A stretch of 64,000 nt of DNA from Streptomyces fildesensis. Its GTDB lineage: Bacteria > Actinomycetota > Actinomycetes > Streptomycetales > Streptomycetaceae. The stretch is from the NCBI RefSeq assembly GCF_016107395.1, contig NZ_JAAIKO010000024.1, positions 1 to 64,000 on the forward strand. The letters are read 5' to 3'. Shown here piece after piece: positions 9,028-17,891 of the stretch (position 1 is its first letter; each line of letters starts with the position of its first letter). Under the pieces are notes generated by a model. It was given only the letters and a program-made list of their open reading frames with translations, ran no database searches and was not told where the DNA came from. The translations under genes were made by a program, and so were the position numbers.

Positions 9028-9342
9028 GACCTCACCCTGTCGTGTCGTCCCGGTTCGCCGGGAACGCCTGATAACCGTGATCACGGGCTGACCTGCGGGG
9101 AGAGGCCTGCGGGAAGGTTTCCTCCCGGCGATCCGCCCCTGGCCCGGCCCTCGCTCGGCCCAGGCACGGCCCAGGCACGGCCCGGATGCAGCTCCGCCTC
9201 CACTCCTCGCCCGGCCCCGCCTCGCCACGGTGGACACTCCCGGACCGCGTGTCATGCGGCGCCCCGTGAGAGCCGCGGCGGATGGCGCGCCACCTGGCGT
9301 CCGCGGTGTACCGGGGCCCCGGGAGGACTAGGCTCAAAGGCG
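9028..9342. other. Divergent intergenic region with a short tandem repeat
   Basis: These 315 bases separate the divergent DUF3499 and metallopeptidase genes, and open frames crossing them look like shadows. The notable feature is an 11-base direct repeat, CGGCCCAGGCA, at 9156-9166 and 9167-9177 with a partial third unit. I could not pick clear -10/-35 boxes. Confidence 0.35.
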
Positions 9343-9804
9343 ATGGACAGCCCCGTACCTCCCTCTCCAGACCCCCGTCCGCGTCGTCGCGACCGCCATG
9401 GCCGCGGCATGCGCGGACCCATCGCGCCCCCGCAGGTGCCGCTCGCGCTCACGCGCGCCGACGCCTTCGACGATCTCGTACGGGACGCCGCCGACCGGCT
9501 GGAGAGGCGCTGGCCGCAGCTGGCCGACGTCGAGTTCGCCGTGCAGGAGGTGCCGCTCGTCTCCGACGAGGGGAAGCCGGCGACGCCGGACGACTCCGCC
9601 GACGGCAGTGTGCCGCTCGGCCGGCTGATCAGCGGCCGCAAGGACGCACCGAACCGCATCGTGGTCTACCGCCGCCCGGTGGAGATCCGGGCCAAGAGCC
9701 ACGACGAGCGGGCGATGCTCGTGCACGAGGTCGTCGTCGAGCAGGTGGCCGAGCTGCTGGGACTCTCCCCGGAGAACGTGGACCCCAAGTACGGGCAGGA
9801 ATAG
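9343..9804 (+). CDS. Zincin-like metallopeptidase family protein
   Basis: This is a 153-residue protein of the small actinobacterial metallopeptidase family (Pfam Zincin_1 type). The conserved core runs from LTRADAFDDLVRDA through LADVEFAVQEVP, VPLGRLI, IVVYRRPVEIRA to the putative active-site helix MLVHEVVVEQVAELLGL (His128). The site reads HEVVVE, not the HExxH needed for a canonical zincin, so catalysis by the classic mechanism is doubtful. The start is ATG 9343-9345 with AAAGG at 9336-9340. The N-terminal 30 residues are Pro/Arg-rich and probably disordered. Family placement is fairly sure; activity is not. Confidence 0.8.
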   Translation: MDSPVPPSPDPRPRRRDRHGRGMRGPIAPPQVPLALTRADAFDDLVRDAADRLERRWPQLADVEFAVQEVPLVSDEGKPATPDDSADGSVPLGRLISGRKDAPNRIVVYRRPVEIRAKSHDERAMLVHEVVVEQVAELLGLSPENVDPKYGQE

Positions 9805-9872
9805 GCCCGGCCGGGCACGTGCCCGGCCGGACAGCCCCTGAGCGTCAGCGTTCGACGAGCATCCGGGGATCG

Positions 9873-11345
9873 TCAGTCGTCGAGGATCGTCAGGTCCGGC
9901 TGGACCTTCGGGACCACGACCGTGCCCCGGTCGTCCGGCATCGGCTGGATGGTGAACATCGGGATGCCGTTGAGCGGCAGCGACAGCATGCGCGAGGCGT
10001 AGACCGGTCCGCCGGAGACCGGCTCGACGGTCACCGCGAAGGCGCCCTTGCCCGACGAGGGCGCGGGCGGCTCGATCGCCAGGGTGGTGCCGGCCTTGAT
10101 GGTGACGTTCTTGCTGACCGGTGCTCCGCCGTCGGTGGCCGCCGAGGTGGTGACCTTCACGACGGCCTCCTTGTCCGGTGCGACCAGGGACAGCGTCGAC
10201 GCCTTGATCCGGTTGTCGGCGACGGTGGCCCGTTCGTCGATCTTCGGGGTGGCCGGCAGGAAGGCCGTCTCCTGCTTGGCACCGGTGCCGCGGGTGACGC
10301 GCAGGGCGGCGACGATCGGCGCGGCCGCGTGCGCGTCGCTCGCGGTCAGCAGCAGGGATCCGGCCTCGCCCTTGGTGACGTCCCCGAGCTCGATCGTGGT
10401 CGTCATACCGCTCTTGACGTGCAGCGTCTCGTGTCCGGCCGGGGTGATCGAGCCGGTCGGGGCGGCGAGCCGCACTTTCAGGTCCGCGTCGTCCTGGCCG
10501 GTGGCGTACGCGACGAGCTGCACGGACGTGGCGTCGGCGGGGATGCCGGGGAAGACCAGGCTCGGGGCCGGATCCGCGGCGGCGGGCAGCCAGTCCGCGC
10601 CGGCCTTGCCGTCCACGGCCTGGACGGCCGCGCCGACCCGGCCGCTGCGGACGGTGACATGCACGGTCAGGTCCGGGACCTTCTCCGTGATGAGGGTGGA
10701 GAGCAGGATCGACGTGCTGCCCGGCGACGGGACGGAGACCCCGTCGCCGGTCGTGGCCTTCAGCGCGCCGTCCTTGCCGAACAGTTCGACGTCGACGACG
10801 GCGTCCAGGGCGTCGGGGTTCACCAGGTGCAGGAAGTCCTGGCGGTCGGCGGCGGTGCTCGCCGCCGGGAACCAGAACTCGCTGTCCGGGGCCACGCAGG
10901 ACGTGCCGAGCACGGCACGGCCGGGACCCGCGCCGACCACGGTGGTCTGCTGAACGCTCCAGCCGGGCGCCAGACCGCCTTCGGCGGTGCCGATCAGCGC
11001 CGGGCTGTCGGCCTTCTCCACCTTGGCCGTGACGGGCACACCCGGCTCCGTGAGCGGAGCGAGCGGCTTGGCCTTGGCGCTCGCGTCTCCGGTGGCGGGC
11101 AGCAGCCGGGCGGTGCCCTGCTTGCCCGTCTGGGCGCCCTTGGGCGTGAACGAGGTGTACGTGGTGGACGCCAGCTCGGAGGCCGACGGCGCCGGGCAGA
11201 CGAGCGCCGACCGCTGCACGGGCTGCCGGGCGGCGGAGCCCACGGGCGCGGCGGCCGGGTCGCCGGCTCCGGTGAGCACGGCCGCGCCGGTGAGGGCGGC
11301 GAGTGCTGCGGTCGCTCCCGCCAGGGAGATGATGCTGCGGTTCAC
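9873..11345 (-). CDS. DUF5719 family secreted or membrane-anchored protein
   Basis: This is a 490-residue protein that begins MNRSIISLAGATAALAALTG, a signal-anchor-like sequence, followed by an Ala/Gly-rich exported region. The rest is built of beta-rich repeats of the DUF5719 kind (phrases such as LLSTLITEKVPDLTVHV and VVVPKVQPDLTILDD). The function is unknown; the family occurs next to the large membrane glycosyltransferase in Streptomyces, as here, suggesting a role in envelope polymer display. The start is GTG at 11343-11345 with GAGGTG 8 bases upstream. It follows the glycosyltransferase gene by 128 bases and is probably co-transcribed. Confidence 0.8.
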   Translation of the reverse strand: MNRSIISLAGATAALAALTGAAVLTGAGDPAAAPVGSAARQPVQRSALVCPAPSASELASTTYTSFTPKGAQTGKQGTARLLPATGDASAKAKPLAPLTEPGVPVTAKVEKADSPALIGTAEGGLAPGWSVQQTTVVGAGPGRAVLGTSCVAPDSEFWFPAASTAADRQDFLHLVNPDALDAVVDVELFGKDGALKATTGDGVSVPSPGSTSILLSTLITEKVPDLTVHVTVRSGRVGAAVQAVDGKAGADWLPAAADPAPSLVFPGIPADATSVQLVAYATGQDDADLKVRLAAPTGSITPAGHETLHVKSGMTTTIELGDVTKGEAGSLLLTASDAHAAAPIVAALRVTRGTGAKQETAFLPATPKIDERATVADNRIKASTLSLVAPDKEAVVKVTTSAATDGGAPVSKNVTIKAGTTLAIEPPAPSSGKGAFAVTVEPVSGGPVYASRMLSLPLNGIPMFTIQPMPDDRGTVVVPKVQPDLTILDD

Positions 11346-11473
11346 TGACTTTCACCTCGCGGTGTTGCCCGGGGCCGGCCGGTCGGCCTGGTCACGGCCG
11401 GCGTGACGTGCGTGACGTACCTGGTGTGGGGGACCCGGCGGACGGGTGCTTCGGTGCCGCCGGGTCACGGTGC

Positions 11474-14400
11474 TCAGGGCTGCCGGCTGCCCCCGTCGCG
11501 GTGCTGGTCGCCGTCGGTGTAGTACCCGTTGCCGTCGTCGTCCTGCCGGTACGGGTCGTAGGCCGGCGGCGGCTGCTGGCCGTAGGTGTACGGATCGGCG
11601 TAGCCGCCGTTGTTCTGGTCGTAGCCGCCGTTCTGGTTCTGCTGCTGGCCGTAGCCGTTGTTCTGCTGGTCGTAGCCGCTGTTCTGGTCGTAGCCGCCGG
11701 GGTCCGCGGGGGCGGCGTACTGGTAGCCGTCCCACTGCCGGCCGTACGGATCCTGTTGCGGGACGGCGGCGTACGGGTCGCCGCCCGGGTCGACCGGTTC
11801 GGGCGCCGCGTACGGGTCGTACTGGTCCGGGATCGCCGCGGCCGGGGATTCGGCCGGGGCCGTCCCGTCCGGGTCGCTCCCGTCGTCGGGGCCCGCCACG
11901 GCGGCGGCCTCGGCGTCCGCGGCGGCCTGGAGGCGGCGGGCGCGCCGGCCCTCGCCGGACGCCTGCGCCGGGATCCCGGAGGCGGACATGTCCGCGGCGA
12001 CCGCTTCCTGCTCCGGCAGGTCGTCGTCGATCTGCCGGCGGCGGCCGGGCAGCGCCAGGACGACCACCACGAGCAGGAGGAAGCCCTGCGCCCACAGCCA
12101 GCCGGTGTGGGTGACCGGGTCCTGGTACGTGACGTCGAGCCGGCCGCCGTCCGTGGGCAGTTCGAAGCCCTGCGCCCACTCGTCGACCTTGGTGGCCTTG
12201 AGCGGCCGGCCGTCGAGGGTCGCCTGCCAGCCGGCGGAGGCCGCGTCGGCGAGGCGCAGGACGCGTCCCGCGCCGCCGGCCGGGATCTTGGCGTGCGCCT
12301 CGACCCGCCAGGCCGGGACGGGCACCGGCGGTGCGTCCTTGCTGACGATGGCCATCCGGGACACGGCGGTGTCGACGCGCCACAGGGCGCTGCCGTCGGC
12401 CTGGCTGACGCGCGTCAGGCCCGGGGTGCTGTCGAGCACTCGGCCCATCTCGCGCGGGGCGCCGGGCTGTACGAGGACGTAGCGGACGGCGTAGCCGGTG
12501 AGGCGGGTCGCCTGGTCGGCGCCGGAGCCTGCCACGAGGTTGGCGACAGTGTCGTCCAGGCGGCTGTCGTGGCCCGCCTCGGCGGCGAGCTCCGCGTCGC
12601 CCAGCCGCGCGCCGGCGCCACGGACCAGGACGTACGAGACGCCCGTCGGCTTGCCGTCGAGCACCAGGGTGCGGGCCTGGTCGCTGCTGCTGCTCTCCTC
12701 CGCGACGAACGCGGGGACCTGCACCGGGTCATGGCGCTTGAGCGGTCCGTTGGCGCCGTCCGAGACCCAGGTGAAGGCGGCCAGCAGCGGAGCCGCGGCG
12801 GCGGCCAGGGCGATCAGCGCTGCGACGGGCTGCCGCCAGCCGAAGCCCTTGGCGGCGATGCGGTCCTTGGCGCCCTCGGCGCCGATCGCGGCGGCCGACA
12901 GCAGCGCGAGGCCGTAGACGAGGGTGGCGGGGCCGGCCCACGCCTCGCCGTTCTCCAGGATGGCGAAGAGCAGTCCGGTCAGCGCGACCGCCCAGGCGGT
13001 GAGGACCGCCAGCCGGCGTTCGGAGCGCATCAGGGCGGCGAGCGCGGCCAGGACGAGGCCGATGAGCAGCAGTCCGCCGGAGCCGTTCGGCCCGCCGGGG
13101 CTGATCATCAGCAGGTCGACGGCGGAGGCGGCCTTGATGCCGTAGGGCAGGCCGGCCTCATGCAGGAAGCGTCCGGGGTGCGTGAGCAGCGACAGCGACC
13201 AGGGCGCGAGGAGGACGACCGGGGTGACGATCAGCGCCGCGAAGCGCAGCAGGTGCGGAACGAGCAGCCGCTGTTGGCCGCTCACCACGCGCAGCGCGAG
13301 CACTCCCGCGCACAGCACCAGGGCGACCGGCCAGACGAGCGGGGTGAACGCGGTCGTGAAGGTGAGCATCAGGGCGAGTGCCCAGGTGGCGCGCCAGCTG
13401 GGCCGGGCGCCGCGCTCGATGGCGCCGTGGGTCAGCTGCAGTCCGGCGGTGGCGATCGCGGTGCGGGCCATCAGCGGCAGCAGGATCGCGAGGACCGCGG
13501 TGCCGATCCGGCCGCCGGCCAGCGCTCCGGTGGCGGCGGGCAGGAACGCGTAGGCGACGCTGGCCCAGGCGCGCAGCAGGCGGGACTCGACCAGCGGCCG
13601 GGACGCGAAGTACGCGGTGACGCCGGCCAGCGGGACGGAGGCGACCAGCAGCACCGTCAGGGTGAGCCCGGTGCTGCCGAACAGGATGGTCGAGAAGAGC
13701 GCCAGGACCGCGAGGTAGGGCGGGGCGGGCTGGGTGCCGCCGGTGCCCAGGGCGTGCCAGGCACCGCTGTACGAGGCCCAGAGGTCGGAGGCGCCGGGGG
13801 CGGCGGGCAGCAGTGCGCCGCCGAGCAGCGAGCCGGAGCCGAGCAGCGAGCGGCAGGCGGCCAGCGAGACGAGCAGCAGTACGGCGAAGAGCATCGGTCC
13901 CGGTTTGCGGGCGATGCGCTTGAGCCGGGCGAACTGCTCGACCTCGATGTACTCGCCGTCCTCGTCGCCGGGCCCGGACTCGATGCCGCCGCCGTGCCGG
14001 CCGGCGGCCGCGGCCGCGGCCTCGGTGCGTCCGGAGAAGTTGCTGACGACCTGGTCGACGGTGGCCCGCACGGTCGCGCCCGGCGGTGGGAAGAGCGGCC
14101 GCAGTTCGGACGGCGGGACGGCGCCCTGGCCGCGGCGGCGGCGCGCGCCGAGCACCCGGCCGGGGCGCACCAGTACGCGCAGCAGCCCGACGATCTCGTC
14201 GACGGCCTGTACCGGCACCTTGCCGACGAGGTAGGCGAGCGTGCGCAGCAGGGTGCCGAGGACGATCCGCAGCATCACGTAGGGCAGCAGCGGACCGCGG
14301 GTGTTGGCCAGCAGCGTGTAGACGGCGCCGGCCTTGTCGACACGGTGCGGGTTGACGGCGGAGCGGCCGGCGCAGTCCACCGGGCGGCGTTCGCGGGAGG

Positions 14401-15220
14401 CTGCCTCGGCATGCCGCATCACGGCGTCCGGGGCGACCAGGACGGTGTGGCCGGCGGCCTGGGCGCGCCAGCAGAAGTCGACGTCGTCACGCATGAGCGG
14501 CACATGGCGGTCGAAGCCGCCGAGCTCGTCCCACACGTCCCGGCGGACCAGCATGCCGGCGCTGGACACGGACAGGACCTGACGGATCTGGTCGTGCTGT
14601 CCCTGGTCCTGCTCGCGGCGTTCCAGCCCGGTCCAGCGGCGGCCGCTGCGGGCGATGCTGACCCCGACCTCCAGCAGCTGCCGGGCGTCGTACCAGCTGA
14701 GCAGCTTGGGGCCGATGACCGCCGCGGAGGGCGAGGAGTCGGCGGTGCGCAGCAGGGCGGCCAGCGCGCCGGGTTCCGGCTCGCAGTCGTCGTGCAGCAG
14801 CCAGAGCCATTCGACCGGCTCGCCGTGCGGGTGGTCGGGCTCGTCGTACGCGTCGTCGTTCCAGCTGCGGCTGACGGGGTCCCATCCGCTGGCGCGCTGG
14901 AGATAGGGCAGCTGCTCGGCGGTGAGCCGGCCGGCGGCGCGGGCCGCCTCGTCCACGGCCGCGCCGAAGCTGGTGCGGCGGGCGAGGTGGAGCACCCGCT
15001 GGGCACCGAGGGAGCCGGCGAGGAGCTGGGCGGATTCGTCGGCGCTGCCGGTGTCGGCCGCGATGACGTCCTGGACCGGACGGTCCTGGGCAAGGAGGCC
15101 CGAGAGCGCGTTGGGCAGCCACCGGGCACCGTCGTGCGCGACGAGCACGGCGGTGACGACATGGCGCGGCAACTCTGGGGCGGCCGGGAAAAAGGCCGAC
15201 GCTTGGCTGTTCACGGACAT
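11474..15220 (-). CDS. Large membrane glycosyltransferase (GT2) with a Q/N/Y-rich tail
   Basis: This is a 1248-residue protein. The N-terminal GT2 domain (about 20-330) has VTAVLVAHDGARWLPNAL at its start, the nucleotide-sugar region EWLWLLHDDCEPEPGAL (DD(x)C variant of the DxD motif) and LMRDDVDFCWRAQAAG (acceptor/base motif). After a linker there are a dozen or more membrane segments (about 440-800), then an extracytoplasmic beta-rich domain, a final TM near LLVVVVLALPGRRR, and a cytoplasmic tail of about 180 residues. The last 100 residues are dominated by Tyr, Gln, Asn, Gly and Pro in repeats such as GYDQNSGYDQQNNGYGQQ. It probably transfers sugar to an envelope polymer on a lipid carrier; donor and acceptor are unknown. 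Start ATG 15218-15220; its binding site is weak. Confidence 0.88.
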   Translation of the reverse strand: MSVNSQASAFFPAAPELPRHVVTAVLVAHDGARWLPNALSGLLAQDRPVQDVIAADTGSADESAQLLAGSLGAQRVLHLARRTSFGAAVDEAARAAGRLTAEQLPYLQRASGWDPVSRSWNDDAYDEPDHPHGEPVEWLWLLHDDCEPEPGALAALLRTADSSPSAAVIGPKLLSWYDARQLLEVGVSIARSGRRWTGLERREQDQGQHDQIRQVLSVSSAGMLVRRDVWDELGGFDRHVPLMRDDVDFCWRAQAAGHTVLVAPDAVMRHAEAASRERRPVDCAGRSAVNPHRVDKAGAVYTLLANTRGPLLPYVMLRIVLGTLLRTLAYLVGKVPVQAVDEIVGLLRVLVRPGRVLGARRRRGQGAVPPSELRPLFPPPGATVRATVDQVVSNFSGRTEAAAAAAGRHGGGIESGPGDEDGEYIEVEQFARLKRIARKPGPMLFAVLLLVSLAACRSLLGSGSLLGGALLPAAPGASDLWASYSGAWHALGTGGTQPAPPYLAVLALFSTILFGSTGLTLTVLLVASVPLAGVTAYFASRPLVESRLLRAWASVAYAFLPAATGALAGGRIGTAVLAILLPLMARTAIATAGLQLTHGAIERGARPSWRATWALALMLTFTTAFTPLVWPVALVLCAGVLALRVVSGQQRLLVPHLLRFAALIVTPVVLLAPWSLSLLTHPGRFLHEAGLPYGIKAASAVDLLMISPGGPNGSGGLLLIGLVLAALAALMRSERRLAVLTAWAVALTGLLFAILENGEAWAGPATLVYGLALLSAAAIGAEGAKDRIAAKGFGWRQPVAALIALAAAAAPLLAAFTWVSDGANGPLKRHDPVQVPAFVAEESSSSDQARTLVLDGKPTGVSYVLVRGAGARLGDAELAAEAGHDSRLDDTVANLVAGSGADQATRLTGYAVRYVLVQPGAPREMGRVLDSTPGLTRVSQADGSALWRVDTAVSRMAIVSKDAPPVPVPAWRVEAHAKIPAGGAGRVLRLADAASAGWQATLDGRPLKATKVDEWAQGFELPTDGGRLDVTYQDPVTHTGWLWAQGFLLLVVVVLALPGRRRQIDDDLPEQEAVAADMSASGIPAQASGEGRRARRLQAAADAEAAAVAGPDDGSDPDGTAPAESPAAAIPDQYDPYAAPEPVDPGGDPYAAVPQQDPYGRQWDGYQYAAPADPGGYDQNSGYDQQNNGYGQQQNQNGGYDQNNGGYADPYTYGQQPPPAYDPYRQDDDGNGYYTDGDQHRDGGSRQP

Positions 15221-15388
15221 CCGGTTCGGGCCCCGGTTCGCTGGACTGCGGTGGACGCTGTGACCACTGGGGTCGACGGCGCGCCTCGGACGGGCCCCCA
15301 CACTAACGGCTCACGCCCCCGGCCCTTCCCGGCGCCTGTGGATAACTGCCGGTACACCGCTGCGGGACACCGCAACCGGACACAACAA

Positions 15389-15427
15389 CGGCCCGCCTCC
15401 CGGCGGATGAGACCGGGAGGCGGGCCG
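15389..15427 (-). terminator. Terminator of whiB
   Basis: A perfect 15-base-pair stem (15389-15403 with 15413-15427) and a 9-base loop lie 27 bases after the whiB stop codon. It separates whiB from the glycosyltransferase gene, which is read in the same direction further on. Confidence 0.85.
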
Positions 15428-15453
15428 TGCGAACCCTGTGCGGTGGGCGGGTC

Positions 15454-15717
15454 TCAGACCACGCCCTTCTTGAGACGTCGTCGTTCGCGTTCCGACAGTC
15501 CGCCCCAGATTCCGAAGCGTTCGTCGTTGGCGAGTGCGTAGTCGAGGCAGTCGGAGCGGACTTCGCAGGCGAGACAGACCTTTTTCGCCTCGCGAGTGGA
15601 TCCGCCCTTTTCGGGGAAGAACGATTCGGGATCGGTCTGCGCACACAGCGCGCGCTCCTGCCACCCGAGTTCCTCGTCAGCCTCCTCGGCCAGCAGAAGC
15701 TGGAACTGCTCGGTCAT
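15454..15717 (-). CDS. whiB: WhiB, iron-sulfur sporulation regulator
   Basis: This 87-residue Wbl protein is the archetypal WhiB, which acts with WhiA to start sporulation septation in aerial hyphae. It has the four [4Fe-4S] cysteines Cys25, Cys48, Cys51 and Cys57 (CxxC and C-x5-C in VCLACEVRSDC), the beta-turn motif GIWGG (69-73) and the basic tail SERERRRLKKGVV. The start MTEQFQLLLAEEADEELGWQ matches the length expected for WhiB; GAGGGG lies 7 bases upstream of the ATG at 15715-15717. An in-frame extension to 15819 exists but overlaps the promoter. whiB lies upstream of the fbiA/fbiB block, as in mycobacteria (whiB2). Confidence 0.97.
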   Translation of the reverse strand: MTEQFQLLLAEEADEELGWQERALCAQTDPESFFPEKGGSTREAKKVCLACEVRSDCLDYALANDERFGIWGGLSERERRRLKKGVV

Positions 15718-16386
15718 GCGCGCCCCTCGTCTGTCTTTGCTTCCCCGTGATGTTGCCGTTACCAGTAGCGGCTGAACGACACGAGTGAAATTACAAGTGT
15801 GCCGATACGGGCCAGTCAAGCCGAGATCTGCTATTGGGTCCGTTATTCACTCCGCTGAACCAAGGGTTGGCAGAAAGTGTGGAAATCATCCCAAACGCCA
15901 GCATCTGTCAACCCTGCTCCAGTTGATCCACCGTGATCCACTGGCCGCACCTCGTCAGACGTCGCAGCGCCTGGCCACGTTCCGCCTCGCGGAATGAAGC
16001 GTTGTGGATCACAATCCGGCCACGGGGTCGCGGCGGCGCCGAGAAGGACGACGCTCCCATGTGCGGTTGCTGCGCCACCTATCCGCACATCTCTCCGCAC
16101 AAACCTTTCACCACCCCGCTCGACCGGTTCAGGTGAAAGATTTCCGACATAACGGACAAGAGGTTGACAAGCCGTCCCAGAGACCGGTCTCCTATACCCA
16201 TGCCAGCAGTGACCCATGCGCCCTTCCGGACTCGCCGTCGCGAGTCCCACCGCGCTGTGCCGGTCCGCTGTCGCCGTTCCTGTTGTTGCCGCTGAGTCCT
16301 GATTCCTGGACCACTGAGCGCTCGCTTCTGATCGCTCGGTGTCGCGTCCGCCGCCCTCCGCAGCTTCCGGCAAGGAACCTCCGCAC
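15718..16386. other. Long divergent region between whiB and the dioxygenase gene
   Basis: No supported gene lies in these 669 bases; they are less GC-rich than their surroundings and stops are frequent in the codon-biased frames. Apart from the whiB promoter, the region holds TTGACA at 16164-16169 and a perfect 12-base palindrome GAGACCGGTCTC at 16180-16191, about 200 bases ahead of the dioxygenase start. These may be control sites for the rightward genes. Long regulatory regions in front of whi genes are common in Streptomyces. Confidence 0.4.
15790..15819 (-). promoter_or_regulatory. Probable whiB promoter
   Basis: On the minus strand TTGACT (15814-15819) and TGTAAT (15790-15795) are 18 bases apart, a good match to a HrdB-type promoter, and would start a leader of about 65 bases. 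A GACAC motif, the core bound by WhiA, lies next to it at 15778-15782. Whether WhiA or WhiB controls it cannot be told from the sequence. Confidence 0.5.
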
Positions 16387-16908
16387 ATGTACAGCGATGT
16401 CTCGATCGCCGGCGACCCGCTCGCCCTCCCCCACCTGCTTCCCCCGGTGCCCCAGCACCCCAGCACCGTCGCCGAGTTCGCCGGCCTGGCCCGTTCCATC
16501 GCGGCCGACCGCGCCCGGTGGGCGCCGCTGGTCCGCTACGACGCCACCACGCGCTGGTACGCCCGGCTGCAGACCGGCCCCGGCTACGAGGTGTGGCTGC
16601 TCAGCTGGGTACCCGGGCAGAGCAGCGGGCTGCACGACCACGGCCGCTCCTCCGGTGTGCTCACCGTCCTGCAGGGCGAGCTGACCGAGCGCGCGCTGTC
16701 CGCCGGCTCGGGCGAGGTCCGGCGCACCCTGGTGCCGGGCGGCCAGCGCACCTTCGCGCCCGGCTACCTCCACGAGGTCGTCAACGACTCCCTGGAACCG
16801 GCCGTCAGCCTGCACGTCTACTTCCCCGGCCTCACCGAGATGACCCCCTACGCCGCCTGCACCGCGCCCTCCGCGCAGGAGCCGGCGCAGGAGTCCGTGC
16901 GGGGCTGA
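16387..16908 (+). CDS. Cysteine dioxygenase family protein
   Basis: This is a 173-residue cupin of the cysteine dioxygenase type I family, which oxidises L-cysteine to cysteine sulfinate with a non-haem iron. The iron ligands are visible: the two histidines in GLHDHGRSSGVLTVLQGEL (cupin motif 1) and the third in FAPGYLHEVVN (cupin motif 2). The WYARLQTGPGYEVWLLSW block and the final SLHVYFPGL strand also fit. The start is ATG 16387, preceded by AAGGAA. Only 26 bases separate its stop from fbiA, so it may head that operon. A related thiol dioxygenase substrate cannot be excluded. Confidence 0.88.
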   Translation: MYSDVSIAGDPLALPHLLPPVPQHPSTVAEFAGLARSIAADRARWAPLVRYDATTRWYARLQTGPGYEVWLLSWVPGQSSGLHDHGRSSGVLTVLQGELTERALSAGSGEVRRTLVPGGQRTFAPGYLHEVVNDSLEPAVSLHVYFPGLTEMTPYAACTAPSAQEPAQESVRG

Positions 16909-16934
16909 CGGACCGGGCTGACAGACTGTCCCCC

Positions 16935-17891
16935 ATGCGAATCGTGGTATTGGCCGGCGGCATCGGGGGGGCCCGTTTCCTGCGCGGCCTCAAAGCAGCG
17001 GCACCGGATGCGGAGATCACCGTCATCGGCAACACCGGTGACGACATCCACCTGTTCGGACTCAAGGTCTGTCCCGACCTCGACACCGTGATGTACACCC
17101 TCGGCGGCGGCATCCACGAGGAACAGGGCTGGGGCCGGTCCGACGAGACCTTCACCGTCAAGGCCGAACTCGCGGCGTACGGCGTGGGACCGGAGTGGTT
17201 CGGGCTCGGCGACCGCGACTTCGCGACCCACATCGTGCGGACCCAGATGATCGGAGCGGGATACCCGCTCAGCGCCGTCACCGAGGCGCTGTGCGAGCGC
17301 TGGCAGCCGGGCGTCCGGCTCATCCCGATGTCGGACGACCGCGTCGAGACCCATGTCCTCGTGGATGTCGACGGCGAGCGCAAGGCCGTGCACTTCCAGG
17401 AGTACTGGGTGCGGCTGCACGCCTCCGTCGAGGCGCACGCCGTGGTGCCGGTCGGCGCGGAACAGGCGAAGCCGGCCCCCGGTGTCCTGGAGGCCATCGC
17501 GGAAGCGGACGTGATCGTCTTCCCACCGTCCAACCCCGTCGTCAGCGTCGGCACCATCCTGGCCGTGCCGGGCATCCGCGAGGCCATCGCCGAGGCGGGC
17601 GTCCCGGTCGTCGGGCTGTCGCCCATCGTCGGTGACGCCCCGGTGCGCGGTATGGCGGACAAGGTCCTGGAGGCCGTCGGGGTCGAGACGACCGCCGCCG
17701 CGGTCGCCGCCCACTACGGGTCCGGGCTGCTCGACGGCTGGCTCGTCGACACCGTGGACGCGGCGGCGGTCGAGGGGATCGAGTCGGCGGGCATCCGCTG
17801 CCGGGCCGTGCCGCTGATGATGACCGACCTCGAGGCCACCACCGCCATGGCGCGCGAAGCGCTGGCGCTGGCGGAGGAGGTCCGCACGTGA
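16935..17891 (+). CDS. fbiA: FbiA: phosphoenolpyruvyl/2-phospholactate transferase of F420 synthesis
   Basis: This 318-residue enzyme transfers the phosphoenolpyruvyl (or 2-phospholactyl) group from a GDP-activated carrier to the deazaflavin Fo, giving dehydro-F420-0 (or F420-0). CofD/FbiA signatures are present: the N-terminal IVVLAGGIGGARFLRGL loop, the metal/substrate region NTGDDIHLFGLKVCPDLDT, LGDRDFATHIVRTQ, and VIVFPPSNPVVSVGTIL. Its stop overlaps the GTG of fbiB by 4 bases (GTGA), so the two are translated together. fbiC (Fo synthase) and fbiD are not in this window. Confidence 0.95.
   Translation: MRIVVLAGGIGGARFLRGLKAAAPDAEITVIGNTGDDIHLFGLKVCPDLDTVMYTLGGGIHEEQGWGRSDETFTVKAELAAYGVGPEWFGLGDRDFATHIVRTQMIGAGYPLSAVTEALCERWQPGVRLIPMSDDRVETHVLVDVDGERKAVHFQEYWVRLHASVEAHAVVPVGAEQAKPAPGVLEAIAEADVIVFPPSNPVVSVGTILAVPGIREAIAEAGVPVVGLSPIVGDAPVRGMADKVLEAVGVETTAAAVAAHYGSGLLDGWLVDTVDAAAVEGIESAGIRCRAVPLMMTDLEATTAMAREALALAEEVRT

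Noticed and set aside
11408..15541. A 1377-codon plus-strand open frame opposite the large glycosyltransferase
   Set aside because: Composition is low-complexity Ala/Gly/Val/Arg and the opposite strand encodes clear GT2 motifs and membrane segments.
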